Source: an uncultured Paracoccaceae bacterium
GTDB lineage: Bacteria; Pseudomonadota; Alphaproteobacteria; Rhodobacterales; Rhodobacteraceae
NCBI GenBank assembly: GCA_937916485.1
Contig: CALFSV010000015.1
Coordinates: forward strand, 1-64,000
Reading direction: 5' to 3'
Length of the DNA stretch: 64,000 nt
The position numbers and the translations under genes were made by a program. Within the stretch, counting starts at the first letter, position 1, and every line of letters begins with the position of its first letter. The notes beneath the pieces are model-generated. The model saw only the letters and a program-made list of their open reading frames with translations, was not told the origin of the DNA and made no database searches. Positions 17,662 to 28,724 of the stretch are shown here, in pieces.

Positions 17662-18831
17662 CTAGTCCGGCGCCCGCAGGGTCGCGACGAAAAAGCCATC
17701 GCCTTTTGGTCCCGGTAACCATGCCTTCTGGCTGTCTTCGCGCCACGCATGATGGGCGCTAAGAAACGCCGCAATCTGCTGATCATTCTCAGCCGCAAGG
17801 ATTGAACAGGTCATATAGCCCAGGACCCCGCCGGGTCGGACAAATCCGGCGGCCTGCCGCAGAATTTCCGCCTGCAGCGCGGTCAGATCCGACAACCGCC
17901 CTTGGGACAGCGCCCACTTGCCTGCCGGATCGCGCCGCCATGTCCCGCTGCCAGAACAGGGCGCATCCACCAGAACAAGGTCAAAGGAGGGGAGCCTCTC
18001 CAGCTCCTCGGTTCGGGCCTGCGCGATCCGATGGCCGCCGCGCAGGGCCCGGGCGGAAAGGTCCGCCATTCGGCGCGGTTCTGCATCATGTGCGGTCACG
18101 ACCAGGTCGGCCTGCGCCGCCATGGCCAAAGATTTGCCACCGCCCCCAGCGCAATAGTCAAGAACGCGGTCACCTGAATGCAAAGGCAGGGCCAGCACAG
18201 CCGCCTGAGAACTTGCGTCCTGAAGCTCGACCAGCCCTTCAAGATAGGGCGCCGAGGCATTGATTTTCCTTGCATTTACGACGATCTCGAGGGCGCTCGG
18301 AACACCCGGAACAGCTACCGCTTCTATTCCATCGCGCGCCAAAGCAGCGATCGCACCTGCGGGATCGGACTTGTACGCGTTCACCCGCAAGAACACCGGA
18401 GCGCGGCTTTGCAGCGCGGTCATCGCCTCGGTCGCGCTGTGTCCCAAATCGGTCAGCAGGCGGTCAGCCAGCCAGTCGGGCATGTCATAGCGGACCGGAT
18501 CGGGCAGTTCCTCAAGCGGGATCCCCTGATCGAGCGGTCCGGGAGGCTGGGGGGCGTAACCATCCCCGGTCATCAGCGCCGCGGGATCAACGCCCGCATG
18601 GCGCAGGGCACCGATCATCATCCCGCGTCCGGTGTGAGATCCGCCAAGGGCGGCGTAGGACCGCTGGCAGCGCCACGCATCGTAGACGTGGTCGCGCACG
18701 GCCAGCCTGTCTTTGGACCCGGCAAACCGGCTGGCCCGACCCCAGTTGGTCAGCGCCTTTTCCGGCGGTAGGCCTGCCAGCATGGCGTCCAGCACCTCAA
18801 TGGCGGCGGCGATGCGCGCGCCCGGGGTCAA
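17662..18831 (-). CDS. RsmB-type RNA (cytosine-C5) methyltransferase
   Basis: The 389-residue enzyme has an N-terminal NusB-like region and a Rossmann methyltransferase domain. LDYCAGGGGKSLAMA binds SAM, LVDAPCSGSGTWRRDP holds one catalytic cysteine, and YMTCSILAAEN holds the TCS cysteine. Members methylate cytosine in 16S rRNA (position 967 for RsmB), though the exact site here is inferred. Translation starts at a TTG (18831) preceded by AGGTGG. It follows guaB by 40 bp and likely shares its transcript. Confidence 0.85.
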   Translation of the reverse strand: MTPGARIAAAIEVLDAMLAGLPPEKALTNWGRASRFAGSKDRLAVRDHVYDAWRCQRSYAALGGSHTGRGMMIGALRHAGVDPAALMTGDGYAPQPPGPLDQGIPLEELPDPVRYDMPDWLADRLLTDLGHSATEAMTALQSRAPVFLRVNAYKSDPAGAIAALARDGIEAVAVPGVPSALEIVVNARKINASAPYLEGLVELQDASSQAAVLALPLHSGDRVLDYCAGGGGKSLAMAAQADLVVTAHDAEPRRMADLSARALRGGHRIAQARTEELERLPSFDLVLVDAPCSGSGTWRRDPAGKWALSQGRLSDLTALQAEILRQAAGFVRPGGVLGYMTCSILAAENDQQIAAFLSAHHAWREDSQKAWLPGPKGDGFFVATLRAPD

Positions 18832-18871
18832 AGCCCACCTGCCCCAAGATGAGGTTTATCGGCCAACCTAT

Positions 18872-20449
<1,578 letters not shown>

Positions 20450-20557
20450 TCACGAGGGTGCGACATGACGCTGCTCTGCCCACTTATGCCGCGAACGCCC
20501 TTTCGCCCAGCCCCGGTTCGAGTAATCTCCGCCACAACATTCAGACAAGGCGTTCCC

Positions 20558-22600
20558 ATGACCGATCCACTCGTCATCTTTACCCCTTCGGGCAAGCGCG
20601 GCCATTTTCCCGTTGGCACCCCGGTTCTTACCGCCGCCCGGCAGCTTGGCGTTGATCTGGACAGCGTGTGTGGCGGTCGTGGGATCTGCTCCAAATGCCA
20701 GGTCAGCCCCTCCTACGGGGAGTTCTCAAAACATGGGGTAACGGTACAGGACACCGCCCTGTCCGAATGGAACAGCGTTGAGGAGCGGTACGATAGGGTG
20801 CGCGGTCTGGCCAAGGGGCGCAGGTTGGGCTGTCAGGCCACGGTCCAGAGCGATATCGTCATCGACGTTCCGGCCGAAAGCCAGGTCCATCGCCAGGTGG
20901 TGCGCAAGGCCGCCAGCGACCAGCCCATCACCATGGACCCCGCGACCAAGCTCTACTATGTCGTCGTGGCCGAACCGGACATGCACGAGCCGACGGGCGA
21001 CTTCGAACGCCTTGCAGAAGCCCTCAAGGCACAGTGGGAGATCGAGAAGATCACCGCCCCACTGTCAATCCTGCGCCGCCTGCAACCCGCCCTGCGCAAG
21101 GGGCAATGGAGCGTCACGGTTGCCCTTCACAAAGGGCACCGGGACGACAGGTACCGCGTCCTCGACATCTGGCCCGGCTTTCACGAAGGGCGCATCTACG
21201 GGCTGGCCATCGACCTTGGCTCGACCACCGTGGCGGCCCACCTGACCGACCTTCGCAATGGCACCGTCACCGCAAGCGCCGGTATCATGAACCCACAGAT
21301 CCGCTTTGGCGAAGACCTGATGAGCCGGGTGTCCTATGCCATGATGAACCCCGGCGGCGATGTCGAAATGACCACTGCCGTGCGCGAGGCCATCGACAAG
21401 CTCACGCTTGAGCTTGCTCAGGAAGGCGGGATCGAGCCTGACCAGATCGTCGAGGCGGTCTTTGTCTGCAACCCGGTGATGCACCACCTTCTGTTGGGGA
21501 TCGACCCTGTTGAGCTTGGGCAGGCCCCCTTTGCCCTGGCGACCTCAAACTCGATCTCGCTGGATGCGACGGAACTGTCGCTCAAGGGGATGAACGCCGC
21601 CGCACGGGTTTTCATCCTGCCATGTATCGCCGGCCATGTGGGGGCCGATGCCGCTGCCGTTGCATTGGCGGAGTCCCCCAACACCTCTGACGATCTGGTC
21701 TTGATCGTGGACGTGGGCACCAATGCCGAGCTTTTGCTGGGCAACCGCAGCCGCGTCCTTGCCTGTTCGTCGCCCACCGGTCCTGCCTTTGAAGGGGCGC
21801 AGATCAGCTCGGGCCAGCGGGCCGCCCCCGGGGCCATCGAACGGGTGCGGATCGACCCTGTCACCAAAGAACCCCGCTTTTCCGTTATCGGGTCCGAGCT
21901 TTGGTCTGACGACCCCGGCTTTGCCGAGGCCATCGCCGTCACCGGCGTTACCGGCATCTGCGGGTCCGGCATCATCGAGGCTGTCGCAGAACTGCGGATG
22001 GCCGGGCTGATGGACCCCAAGGGGCTGATGGGCTCTGCCGCCCAGACCGGGACCGAACGGATGATCCCCGAAGGGCGCACCCATTCCTACCTGCTGTTTG
22101 ACGGCACCGCTGACGGCGGCCCAAGGATTACCGTGACCCAGGGCGACATCCGGGCGATCCAGCTGGCCAAATCGGCGCTCTATGCCGGGGCGCGGCTCTT
22201 GATGGACGAAATGGGGGTCGAAACGGTGGACCGGGTGGTTCTGGCCGGGGCGTTCGGGGCCCATATCTCGACCAAGCACGCGATGGTGCTGGGGATGATC
22301 CCGGACGCGCCTTTGGAAAAGGTCACCTCGGCAGGGAACGCCGCTGGCACCGGCGCACGGATCGCACTGTGTTCCGTTGCCGCGCGGGCGCAGATCGAAA
22401 AGACCGTCCGCGAAATTACCAAGGTCGAAACCGCGATCGAGCCCAAGTTTCAGGAGCATTTCGTGAACGCCAATGCGGTGCCCCATGCCACAGATCCCTT
22501 CCCGAATCTGCTCGCCGTGGTCGACCTGCCCGACGTCAGCTTCAACACCCAATCGGGCGGCGGCGAAGACGGCCGCAGACGGCGGCGGGCAGCGCGTTAG
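20558..22600 (+). CDS. Ferredoxin-ASKHA (DUF4445) corrinoid reactivation protein
   Basis: The 680-residue protein joins an N-terminal [2Fe-2S] domain (C38, C44, C47, C92) to a DUF4445/ASKHA ATPase domain. Motifs there include GLAIDLGSTTVAA near residue 220, VDVGTNAEL and LAGAFGAHI. RACo and RamA-type proteins of this architecture use ATP to reduce inactive Co(II) corrinoids. In Roseobacters a protein of this family serves a divided methionine synthase (from memory); it could also serve MttB-type methyltransferases. The start at 20558 has AAGG 8 nt upstream. No corrinoid-binding protein gene is adjacent. The 230 bp upstream of it hold no other feature I can support. Confidence 0.85.
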   Translation: MTDPLVIFTPSGKRGHFPVGTPVLTAARQLGVDLDSVCGGRGICSKCQVSPSYGEFSKHGVTVQDTALSEWNSVEERYDRVRGLAKGRRLGCQATVQSDIVIDVPAESQVHRQVVRKAASDQPITMDPATKLYYVVVAEPDMHEPTGDFERLAEALKAQWEIEKITAPLSILRRLQPALRKGQWSVTVALHKGHRDDRYRVLDIWPGFHEGRIYGLAIDLGSTTVAAHLTDLRNGTVTASAGIMNPQIRFGEDLMSRVSYAMMNPGGDVEMTTAVREAIDKLTLELAQEGGIEPDQIVEAVFVCNPVMHHLLLGIDPVELGQAPFALATSNSISLDATELSLKGMNAAARVFILPCIAGHVGADAAAVALAESPNTSDDLVLIVDVGTNAELLLGNRSRVLACSSPTGPAFEGAQISSGQRAAPGAIERVRIDPVTKEPRFSVIGSELWSDDPGFAEAIAVTGVTGICGSGIIEAVAELRMAGLMDPKGLMGSAAQTGTERMIPEGRTHSYLLFDGTADGGPRITVTQGDIRAIQLAKSALYAGARLLMDEMGVETVDRVVLAGAFGAHISTKHAMVLGMIPDAPLEKVTSAGNAAGTGARIALCSVAARAQIEKTVREITKVETAIEPKFQEHFVNANAVPHATDPFPNLLAVVDLPDVSFNTQSGGGEDGRRRRRAAR

Positions 22601-22652
22601 GCCAAGTAATCCAAGGCTTGGGTCGGATCGTTAATGTGTCACTTGATGGCAC

Positions 22653-22667
22653 GGGCCGATCCGGCCC
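22653..22667 (+). terminator. Short GC hairpin after the corrinoid activator gene
   Basis: GGGCCG and CGGCCC pair around a 3-nt loop, 52 bp past the stop. There is no T run, so termination is only possible. Confidence 0.3.
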
Positions 22668-22702
22668 TGCCCCATCATGGTACGACCGAACACGAAAGGC
22701 GC

Positions 22703-22731
22703 TTGACGGAGCGCCCCGGCCTCATTACCTC
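22703..22731 (+). promoter_or_regulatory. Probable promoter of tRNA-Gly
   Basis: TTGACG (22703-22708) and TACCTC (22726-22731) are separated by 17 bp and end 11 bp before the tRNA. The -35 box is near consensus while the -10 is weak. Confidence 0.5.
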
Positions 22732-22742
22732 GGCCTGACGGC

Positions 22743-22816
22743 GCGGGTATGGTGAAAAGGTATCACGAAAGCTTCCCAAGCTTCAGTTACGGGTTCGATT
22801 CCCGTTACCCGCTCCA
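22743..22816 (+). tRNA. tRNA-Gly (anticodon CCC)
   Basis: A 74-nt cloverleaf starts GCGGGTA and ends TACCCGC-T-CCA with encoded CCA. The anticodon stem AGCTT/AAGCT presents TTCCCAA, giving CCC. The T arm is ACGGGTTCGATTCCCGT. Confidence 0.97.
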
Positions 22817-22844
22817 AACTTCCAAATGACAGATGATGATCGAC

Positions 22845-22867
22845 CGCCGCCCATTGGCTTGGCGGCG
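22845..22867 (+). terminator. Hairpin downstream of tRNA-Gly
   Basis: CGCCGCC (22845-22851) pairs perfectly with GGCGGCG (22861-22867) across a 9-nt loop, 28 bp after the tRNA. No U tract follows, so it may act in 3' processing or as a weak terminator. Confidence 0.4.
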
Positions 22868-22985
22868 ATTGGCGCAAGGTGTCGCAGGTAATTCGGGGGT
22901 GTTCACCAGTCCGGACCTTATCTGCTATTGATCTGTCATCATTGGTTCTTAGATCGTGCCTAGAGGGCAGACAGGTAGGCTTCCG

Positions 22986-23966
22986 ATGGATACCAGAGAG
23001 TTCACTTCCGCCTATTGCAAGCGCGACGACCGGATCGCGGCACTTAGCTACTTTGGGACGTTTGTGGTCTACTTCGGGACTCTGCCCCTCGCTATCCTCG
23101 CCGCCGATGTGCCTTGGCTGGTCATCCCCCTGATCATTCTGAACGGAACTGCCGGCGTGCGCCTGTATGTGCTGCAGCACGATTGCGGCCACCTGTCACT
23201 TTGGAGCCGGAGGGAGTGGAACGTCTGGGCCGGCTATGGCCTGTCCACCTTCACCCTCACCCCGTTTCGGGCCATGCAGTACAACCATAACGACCACCAC
23301 GCCCATGTCGGCGATCTTGATGCCCGCCGGTCGGGTGAGATCCACACCATGACCCTGCGCGAATGGAATGCCGCCGACTGGCAAACCCGGTTGAAGTATC
23401 GACTTTACCGCAATCCGTTCATCATGATCCCGCTGGGGGGCATCTACACCTATGTCCTGCGCTATCGCTGGCCCAAGAACACGCTCAAGGTCGGCATTCT
23501 TGGGGTAATGGTGCAAAACGCGCTTCTGGCCCTTTGGATCTACGTGATTTGGTGGTTTGCCGGGACAACGGGCCTTTGGATCTATGCCGGGACCGTCCTA
23601 TGGGCCGCCCTGCTGGGGGTATTCATGGTCTACCTGCAGCACAATTTTGAAGACACCTATTGGGACCGCAAGCCCGAGCATCGGTTGAAGAAGGCCGTGA
23701 TCAAGGGATCATCCGCCCTTGATCTGGGATGGTGGTTCGATCTGGCGACGGCCAATATCGCCTATCACGACCTGCACCACGACAACCCGCGCATCCCGTC
23801 CTACCGGCTGCGCCAGTGCCACCGCGATGCCCGCGAGGTGTTTGACCTGCCGGTGATCCATTGGCCCGAGGCGCTACGCAGCTTTACGCTCAAGCTGTGG
23901 GACGAGGATCAGGGCCGGCTGGTGCCTTTTCCCAAGACCCCCAAGTCTTCGGCGGTGAAGGCCTAG
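22986..23966 (+). CDS. Membrane fatty acid desaturase
   Basis: The 326-residue di-iron enzyme has the three histidine boxes HDCGH, HNDHHAH and HDLHH, plus four hydrophobic stretches, as in the FA_desaturase (acyl-lipid/DesA-like) family. By family it inserts a double bond in membrane acyl chains with O2 and an electron donor. The start at 22986 (MDTREFTSAY) is preceded by AGGTAGG. It stands alone after tRNA-Gly and is convergent with pgi. Substrate and bond position cannot be read from the sequence. Confidence 0.88.
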   Translation: MDTREFTSAYCKRDDRIAALSYFGTFVVYFGTLPLAILAADVPWLVIPLIILNGTAGVRLYVLQHDCGHLSLWSRREWNVWAGYGLSTFTLTPFRAMQYNHNDHHAHVGDLDARRSGEIHTMTLREWNAADWQTRLKYRLYRNPFIMIPLGGIYTYVLRYRWPKNTLKVGILGVMVQNALLALWIYVIWWFAGTTGLWIYAGTVLWAALLGVFMVYLQHNFEDTYWDRKPEHRLKKAVIKGSSALDLGWWFDLATANIAYHDLHHDNPRIPSYRLRQCHRDAREVFDLPVIHWPEALRSFTLKLWDEDQGRLVPFPKTPKSSAVKA

Positions 23967-23984
23967 CCGCGGCGAGGGCTAGGC
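23961..23984. terminator. Shared hairpin between convergent desaturase and pgi genes
   Basis: GCCTAGCC (23961-23968) and GGCTAGGC (23977-23984) form an 8-bp stem. The TAG stop of each convergent gene lies inside an arm. It may end transcription both ways although no T run is present. Confidence 0.45.
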
Positions 23985-25580
23985 GCCGTTCTTGCGCAGA
24001 TACCCCACCAGTGCGGCGGTTGATCCGTCCTTGCCCGTGGCATCGGCCTTGCCCTCGATCACCGGTTGCAGGGCCGTGGCAAGTTCCTTGCCAAGCTCTA
24101 CCCCCCATTGGTCGTAAGAGTTGATGCCAAGAACCGCCCCCTCCACAAAAACCCGGTGTTCATAAAGGGCTATGATCTGGCCAAGGGTAAAAGGATCAAG
24201 CGTCGGATAGGCGATGGTCACCGACGGGCGGTTGCCCGGAAAGACGCGGTGACGCGCCTGCCGGTCTAGCTCTGGCCCTGTCAGCCCCTTGGAGGCCATG
24301 ATGGCGGTCGCTTCCTCAAGGCTGCGGCCGCGCATCAAGGCTTCGGACTGGGCGAGGCAATTGGCGATCAGCAACTGGTGCTGATGGTGCAACTCAGGCT
24401 CGTGGCCTCGTGCCGCAATCAGGAATTCGCACGGCACGATCCGGGTGCCCTGATGGATCAGCTGGTAAAAGGCGTGCTGGCCGTTGGTCCCCGGCTCTCC
24501 CCAGACAACGGGGCCGCTGTCGACGGGCAGATCGACACCGTCCATGCTGACCCGCTTGCCGTTCGATTCCATCTCAAGCTGTTGCAGATAGGCGGGCAAG
24601 CGGCCCAGTCGGTTGTCATAGGGCAGCACGGCGCGGGTGGCATAGCCGCAGACCTGATTGTGCCAGATGCCGACAAGGGCCAGCAGGGCCGGAAGGTTCT
24701 CGTGCCACTCTGCCGCGCGGAAATGGGTGTCCATCGCCTGCCCCCCGCGCAAGAAGGCGCGAAAGGCGTCAGGGCCGATGGCGATCATCAGGCTGAGACC
24801 GATGGGCCCCCACATGGAATAGCGTCCGCCAACCCAATCCTCGAACCCGAACACACGATCCGACGGGATGCCAAAGGCCCCCGTCTTGTCCGCAGCGGTC
24901 GACAAGGCGGCGAACTGGGCCGCGGGATCGCTGACCGCCTCACCCATCCAGGCTTTGGCGGTGCGGGCGTTGGTCATCGTCTCGATCGTGGTAAAGGTTT
25001 TGGAGGCGACGATGACAAGCGTGGTCGCCGGATCGCAGCGGCGCAGAACCTCTGCAATATCGGCCGGATCGACGTTCGAAACAAAATGGCAGCGCGGCCC
25101 GTCGTGATAGGGCGACAGGGCCCGGACGGCCATTGCGGGGCCGAGGTCGGAGCCGCCAATGCCGATGTTGATGACATCCGTGATCGACCCGCCCTGCCCC
25201 TTGAAGGCGCCTGACCGGACCTGTTCGGCAAAGCCCGCCATCCGGTCAAGGGTGGCCCGCACCGCCGGAATAACATCTTTGCCGTCCACGATGACGGGAT
25301 CGCCATCAAGATTACGCAGGGCGGTATGAAGCACGGCCCGGCCTTCGGTCTCGTTGATCGGCTGGCCTTTGAACATGGCGTCACGCTTGGCGGCGACGCC
25401 GGTCTGGTCGAGCAGGTCGATCAACAGCCCAAGGGCCGTCGCGTCGATGTTGGTCTTGGCGTAGTCGAGGATCAGGTCGCCCGTCTGGGCGGTAAAGGCA
25501 GCCGCACGGGCGGCATCGCACATCTCTTCGAACCGGCGATCCGCAACTTTGACCTGATGGGCCTTTAGGGTCTCAAACAT
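23979..25580 (-). CDS. pgi: Glucose-6-phosphate isomerase
   Basis: Pgi interconverts glucose-6-phosphate and fructose-6-phosphate. The 533-residue product contains [25 protein letters not shown] and the signature segment with GVELGKELA near the C-terminus. In organisms using the Entner-Doudoroff route it works in the gluconeogenic direction to feed the cycle. Only 3 bp separate it from pgl, so zwf, pgl and pgi form one transcription unit in that order. Confidence 0.96.
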   Translation of the reverse strand: MFETLKAHQVKVADRRFEEMCDAARAAAFTAQTGDLILDYAKTNIDATALGLLIDLLDQTGVAAKRDAMFKGQPINETEGRAVLHTALRNLDGDPVIVDGKDVIPAVRATLDRMAGFAEQVRSGAFKGQGGSITDVINIGIGGSDLGPAMAVRALSPYHDGPRCHFVSNVDPADIAEVLRRCDPATTLVIVASKTFTTIETMTNARTAKAWMGEAVSDPAAQFAALSTAADKTGAFGIPSDRVFGFEDWVGGRYSMWGPIGLSLMIAIGPDAFRAFLRGGQAMDTHFRAAEWHENLPALLALVGIWHNQVCGYATRAVLPYDNRLGRLPAYLQQLEMESNGKRVSMDGVDLPVDSGPVVWGEPGTNGQHAFYQLIHQGTRIVPCEFLIAARGHEPELHHQHQLLIANCLAQSEALMRGRSLEEATAIMASKGLTGPELDRQARHRVFPGNRPSVTIAYPTLDPFTLGQIIALYEHRVFVEGAVLGINSYDQWGVELGKELATALQPVIEGKADATGKDGSTAALVGYLRKNGA

Positions 25581-25583
25581 GGC

Positions 25584-26255
25584 TCAGCTCTCCGCCCAAT
25601 GAACAACAGCCTGACGAAGGACGACCGAAATCGGCGCCTCCTCTGGCGACAAATGACGGGCCCGTTCAAGTGCGGCGCGCTTTTCGGGGCCGGTGATGAC
25701 GACATGGGTGCTCATCGCGTCCTGAAGCACCCGGGCCGACAGGGTAATCCGCGGCTCTGGCGCACCGGGGGCGCGCATCGGAACGAGGCTGGCCTTGCCA
25801 TGAAGCGCGTCGTGAAGCCGGTCGGCACCCGGAAAAATCGAGGCCGTGTGCATGTCCGCCCCCATACCCAGCAGCAGAACCGACAAGGGCAAAGCCGGGG
25901 CCAGAGCAGCCTCAACCTCTGCCAAGCCTTCTTCGGGAGTGGGCGTATCGGCGTATAGGGGCACATATACCGCCGTCGCCGCCCGGTCGGTCAGCAAGCG
26001 CTGGCGCAACAGGCGGGTGTTCGAGCGTTCGGACGATTCGGGCACCCAGCGTTCATCCGTCAGAAGGACATGAACCCGGTGCCAGTCCAGATCTGCAGCA
26101 CACAGGTTGTCAAAGATCGGGCCCGGTGTCGTGCCGCCGGGGACAGCAAAGCTCGCGTGATCGTGCCGGGACAGGCAGCTGCGCAGCTCTCCGGCCAGGA
26201 CATTGGCCAGATCGATCATCATCATCTCGGAATCGGCGTACTCAATGAGGTCCAT
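25584..26255 (-). CDS. pgl: 6-phosphogluconolactonase
   Basis: The 223-residue SOL/DevB-type lactonase hydrolyses 6-phosphoglucono-lactone made by Zwf. VPGGTTPGPIFDNL, LLTDERWVP and LLLGMGADMHTASIFPG are the conserved blocks. The start at 26255 has AAAGGAG upstream. A repeat palindrome lies in the 71-bp gap to zwf. Confidence 0.93.
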   Translation of the reverse strand: MDLIEYADSEMMMIDLANVLAGELRSCLSRHDHASFAVPGGTTPGPIFDNLCAADLDWHRVHVLLTDERWVPESSERSNTRLLRQRLLTDRAATAVYVPLYADTPTPEEGLAEVEAALAPALPLSVLLLGMGADMHTASIFPGADRLHDALHGKASLVPMRAPGAPEPRITLSARVLQDAMSTHVVITGPEKRAALERARHLSPEEAPISVVLRQAVVHWAES

Positions 26256-26277
26256 CGCTGGCTTCTCCTTTGGGCGG

Positions 26278-26295
26278 GGTGGGTCCGGACCCACC
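26278..26295. repeat. 18-bp palindrome, copy A
   Basis: GGTGGGTC-CG-GACCCACC is a perfect palindrome between zwf and pgl. A near-identical palindrome occurs at 41461-41478 (centre TC). Its place inside an operon argues against strong termination; it could be a processing or stability hairpin. Confidence 0.6.
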
Positions 26296-26326
26296 TTACT
26301 GCAGGTTGGACCCGGATTAACCCGAA

Positions 26327-27781
26327 TTAACCCTTGATCTCGCGCCAGCGGCGTCCGTCACGATGCATCAGCATCAGCGCATCCTCGGGGCCGGACGATC
26401 CCGGCTCATAAAGCTTGGGCACGTCGCTGCGGGCCTCCCAGCCTTCGATCAGGGGATCGGTCCAGGACCAGGCCGCCTCAACCTCATCGCCGCGCATGAA
26501 CAGGGTCTGGTTGCCCCGGATCACATCCATGATCAGACGCTCATAGGCGTCCGGCACATCCTCGCCGTCCTCGCCCAAAGCATCCGCAAAGGTCAGATCC
26601 AGCGGCACATCGACAAGGCGCATCCCCCCCGGCCCCGGTTCCTTGATCGTTACCTGCAGGTCGATCCCCTCATTGGGCTGAAGCCGGATCGACAGGATAT
26701 TTCGATGCCGGGCCACGTCCCCTTCAAAGATCGTATGGCCAAGGTCCTGAAACACTACGGCAATCTCGCTGGACCGGGCCTTCATCTTCTTGCCGGTACG
26801 CAGATAGAACGGCACGCCGGCCCACCGCCAATTGGCAATCTCGCACTTCATGGCGATAAAGCTTTCGGTGAACGAACGCGGGTTTTCTGCGTCCGCCCGG
26901 TAGCTGGGGTCGTCGCCTTCGGCGTCATATTGACCGCGCACGATGTGATGGGCGGCAATTGGCTGTAGGGCCCGGATGACTTTAAGCTTTTCATCGCGCA
27001 CCGCGTCAGCCTCGAACCGGCTGGGCGGTTCCATGGCGATCAGGCACAACAACTGCATCAGGTGGTTCTGCACCATATCGCGCATGGCGCCCGATTTGTC
27101 GTAGTAGCTGCCCCTGCCCCCAACACCGACGGTTTCAGCCACGGTGATCTGGATGTGATCGACGTAATGGTTGTTCCAAAGCGGCTCGAACAGGACGTTG
27201 CCGAAACGGACGGCCATCAGGTTTTGCACCGTTTCTTTGCCAAGGTAGTGGTCGATCCGGTAAATCTGACCTTCCTTGAAATAGGCGGCCAGCGTTTCGT
27301 TCAGCGCGCGCGCCGAGGCAAGATCGCGGCCAAAGGGCTTTTCCACCACGATCCGGCTGTGCGCATCGGCGATGCCGTGCAGGTGCAGCCGTTCCGCAAG
27401 CGCGCCGAACAAGGACGGGGCAACAGAAAAGTAGAACGCCCGGACAACGTCCGCCCTCATCAGGTCTGAAAGTGCCTTCCAGCCGCCATCACCCGTCGCG
27501 TCGATGGGTACGTAATGCAGCCGCTCGATAAACGCATCGAGGCCCGTGGTGTCAGTTTTCTCGGCCCCGCCAAACTCGGCAATCGCCTCGCGGATCATCT
27601 GGCGGTAGCCACCATCGTCCATGTCGGAACGGGCTGCACCTATGATGCGCGACTCGGCCGTCATCTGCCCAGAGAGAAAGCGGCGGAAAAGGCCCGGCAG
27701 GATCTTGCGGCGGGCAAGGTCGCCCGTGCCGCCAAAGATGACGAGGTCGAAAGTGTCGACGGGTATGACGCGGGATACCAT
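26327..27781 (-). CDS. zwf: Glucose-6-phosphate 1-dehydrogenase
   Basis: Zwf oxidises glucose-6-phosphate to the lactone and yields NAD(P)H. The 484-residue product has the dinucleotide motif IFGGTGDLARRKILPGL and the active-site RIDHYLGKETVQN. The start has TGGAG upstream. It is first in zwf-pgl-pgi. In the 161-bp leader a nested inverted repeat (GCGCTG at 27842-27847 with CAGCGC at 27878-27883, inner GTCTG/CAGAC) could form a hairpin. No edd or eda lies in this window. Confidence 0.96.
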   Translation of the reverse strand: MVSRVIPVDTFDLVIFGGTGDLARRKILPGLFRRFLSGQMTAESRIIGAARSDMDDGGYRQMIREAIAEFGGAEKTDTTGLDAFIERLHYVPIDATGDGGWKALSDLMRADVVRAFYFSVAPSLFGALAERLHLHGIADAHSRIVVEKPFGRDLASARALNETLAAYFKEGQIYRIDHYLGKETVQNLMAVRFGNVLFEPLWNNHYVDHIQITVAETVGVGGRGSYYDKSGAMRDMVQNHLMQLLCLIAMEPPSRFEADAVRDEKLKVIRALQPIAAHHIVRGQYDAEGDDPSYRADAENPRSFTESFIAMKCEIANWRWAGVPFYLRTGKKMKARSSEIAVVFQDLGHTIFEGDVARHRNILSIRLQPNEGIDLQVTIKEPGPGGMRLVDVPLDLTFADALGEDGEDVPDAYERLIMDVIRGNQTLFMRGDEVEAAWSWTDPLIEGWEARSDVPKLYEPGSSGPEDALMLMHRDGRRWREIKG

Positions 27782-27942
27782 GGCTGCTCCAGGGGTGTTA
27801 GCGCTATCGGCGATCTGCGTCGCTCATAAACCGGGCTGTTGGCGCTGTCCAGTCTGGCACAACAACAGACGCTTGTTCAGCGCAAAGTGCCCTAAATTTG
27901 GTCAATCGAACCTGTCGAAGGCAAGGTTTGCTGCGAACACCC

Positions 27943-28527
27943 TTAGGCTTCCAGCTCTGCATCCCAATAAAGGTAGTCCATCCAGCTGTCATGCAGATGG
28001 CCCGGCCGGAACTTGCGGCCCATGTTCCGCAGCTCTTCCGCACTGGGCTGGCGGGTGGGTTTACGCAGGGTCATGCCCGACTGGCGCAAACTGCGCGAGC
28101 CCTTGCGAAGGTTGCACGATGAACAGGCCGCAACGACATTTTCCCAGCTTGTCACACCGCCCCGCGCACGCGGCACCACATGGTCAAAGGTCAGATCGCC
28201 CTTGGCCCCGCAGTACTGACAGCAAAACTCGTCCCTCAGAAAAAGATTAAAGCGCGTGAAGGCCACGCGCTTTTGAGGTTTCACGAAATCCTTGAGGACC
28301 ACAACAGAGGGGATCCTGATGACAGTGGTCGGACTTCTGACCACCTCGTCATACTCGGCCACGATGTCGACCCGGTCGAGCCAGACCGCCTTGACCGCCT
28401 CTTGCCAGGGCCAGAGGGACAGGGGGTAATAGGACAAAGGCCGATAGTCAGCGTTCAGAACGAGCGCAGGGTTTTGCCTGAGACCAGCTGGGTCTCGTAC
28501 AAAGGCTGTTCTGAATTCACCGTCCAT
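27943..28527 (-). CDS. HNH endonuclease family protein
   Basis: The 194-residue protein has a C-terminal HNH core. Two zinc cysteine pairs (CQYCGAK and CSSCNLRKGS) flank the catalytic LTFDHVVPRARGG and the NVVAAC asparagine. An N-terminal segment of about 80 residues (LNADYRPLSYYPLSLW) is shared by widespread single-copy proteins of this type, often annotated as restriction-like but without a methylase partner, as here. Its cellular role is unknown. I choose the ATG at 28527 (AGGGGA upstream) over a TTG at 28533. Confidence 0.85.
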   Translation of the reverse strand: MDGEFRTAFVRDPAGLRQNPALVLNADYRPLSYYPLSLWPWQEAVKAVWLDRVDIVAEYDEVVRSPTTVIRIPSVVVLKDFVKPQKRVAFTRFNLFLRDEFCCQYCGAKGDLTFDHVVPRARGGVTSWENVVAACSSCNLRKGSRSLRQSGMTLRKPTRQPSAEELRNMGRKFRPGHLHDSWMDYLYWDAELEA

Positions 28528-28666
28528 AATCAAAGTCCCCTTGCGGGTTGTTTGCCATCCGGGACGGGTCGCGAGCGTCCCAAGTCTATGTGGACTATAT
28601 CTGGCGTTTTCAGACTGGCAAGACCCACATCATCTCGTATGCGACGGGATTTGATCTAAGCTGAAA

Positions 28667-28681
28667 ACATCACCGTGATGT
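28667..28681. promoter_or_regulatory. Perfect palindrome ACATCAC-C-GTGATGT
   Basis: A 15-bp palindrome with 7-bp arms lies in the 197-bp space between the esterase stop and the HNH start. Size and symmetry suit a dimeric repressor site, but the regulator is unknown. The rest of the gap shows nothing I can name. Confidence 0.3.
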
Positions 28682-28724
28682 GACGGAATGTGCCCTCGTT
28701 CTGGACGGATTGACGCCAGATCCC

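Noticed and set aside
20505..20545. GGTTCGAGT near CCGCCACA resembling a tRNA 3' end
   Set aside because: No acceptor or anticodon stem can be formed around it; the match is to the T loop only.
22827..22939. Inverted repeat ATGACAGAT ... ATCTGTCAT flanking about 95 bp
   Set aside because: Nine-bp arms at this distance are expected by chance in a window of this size and nothing between them supports a mobile element.
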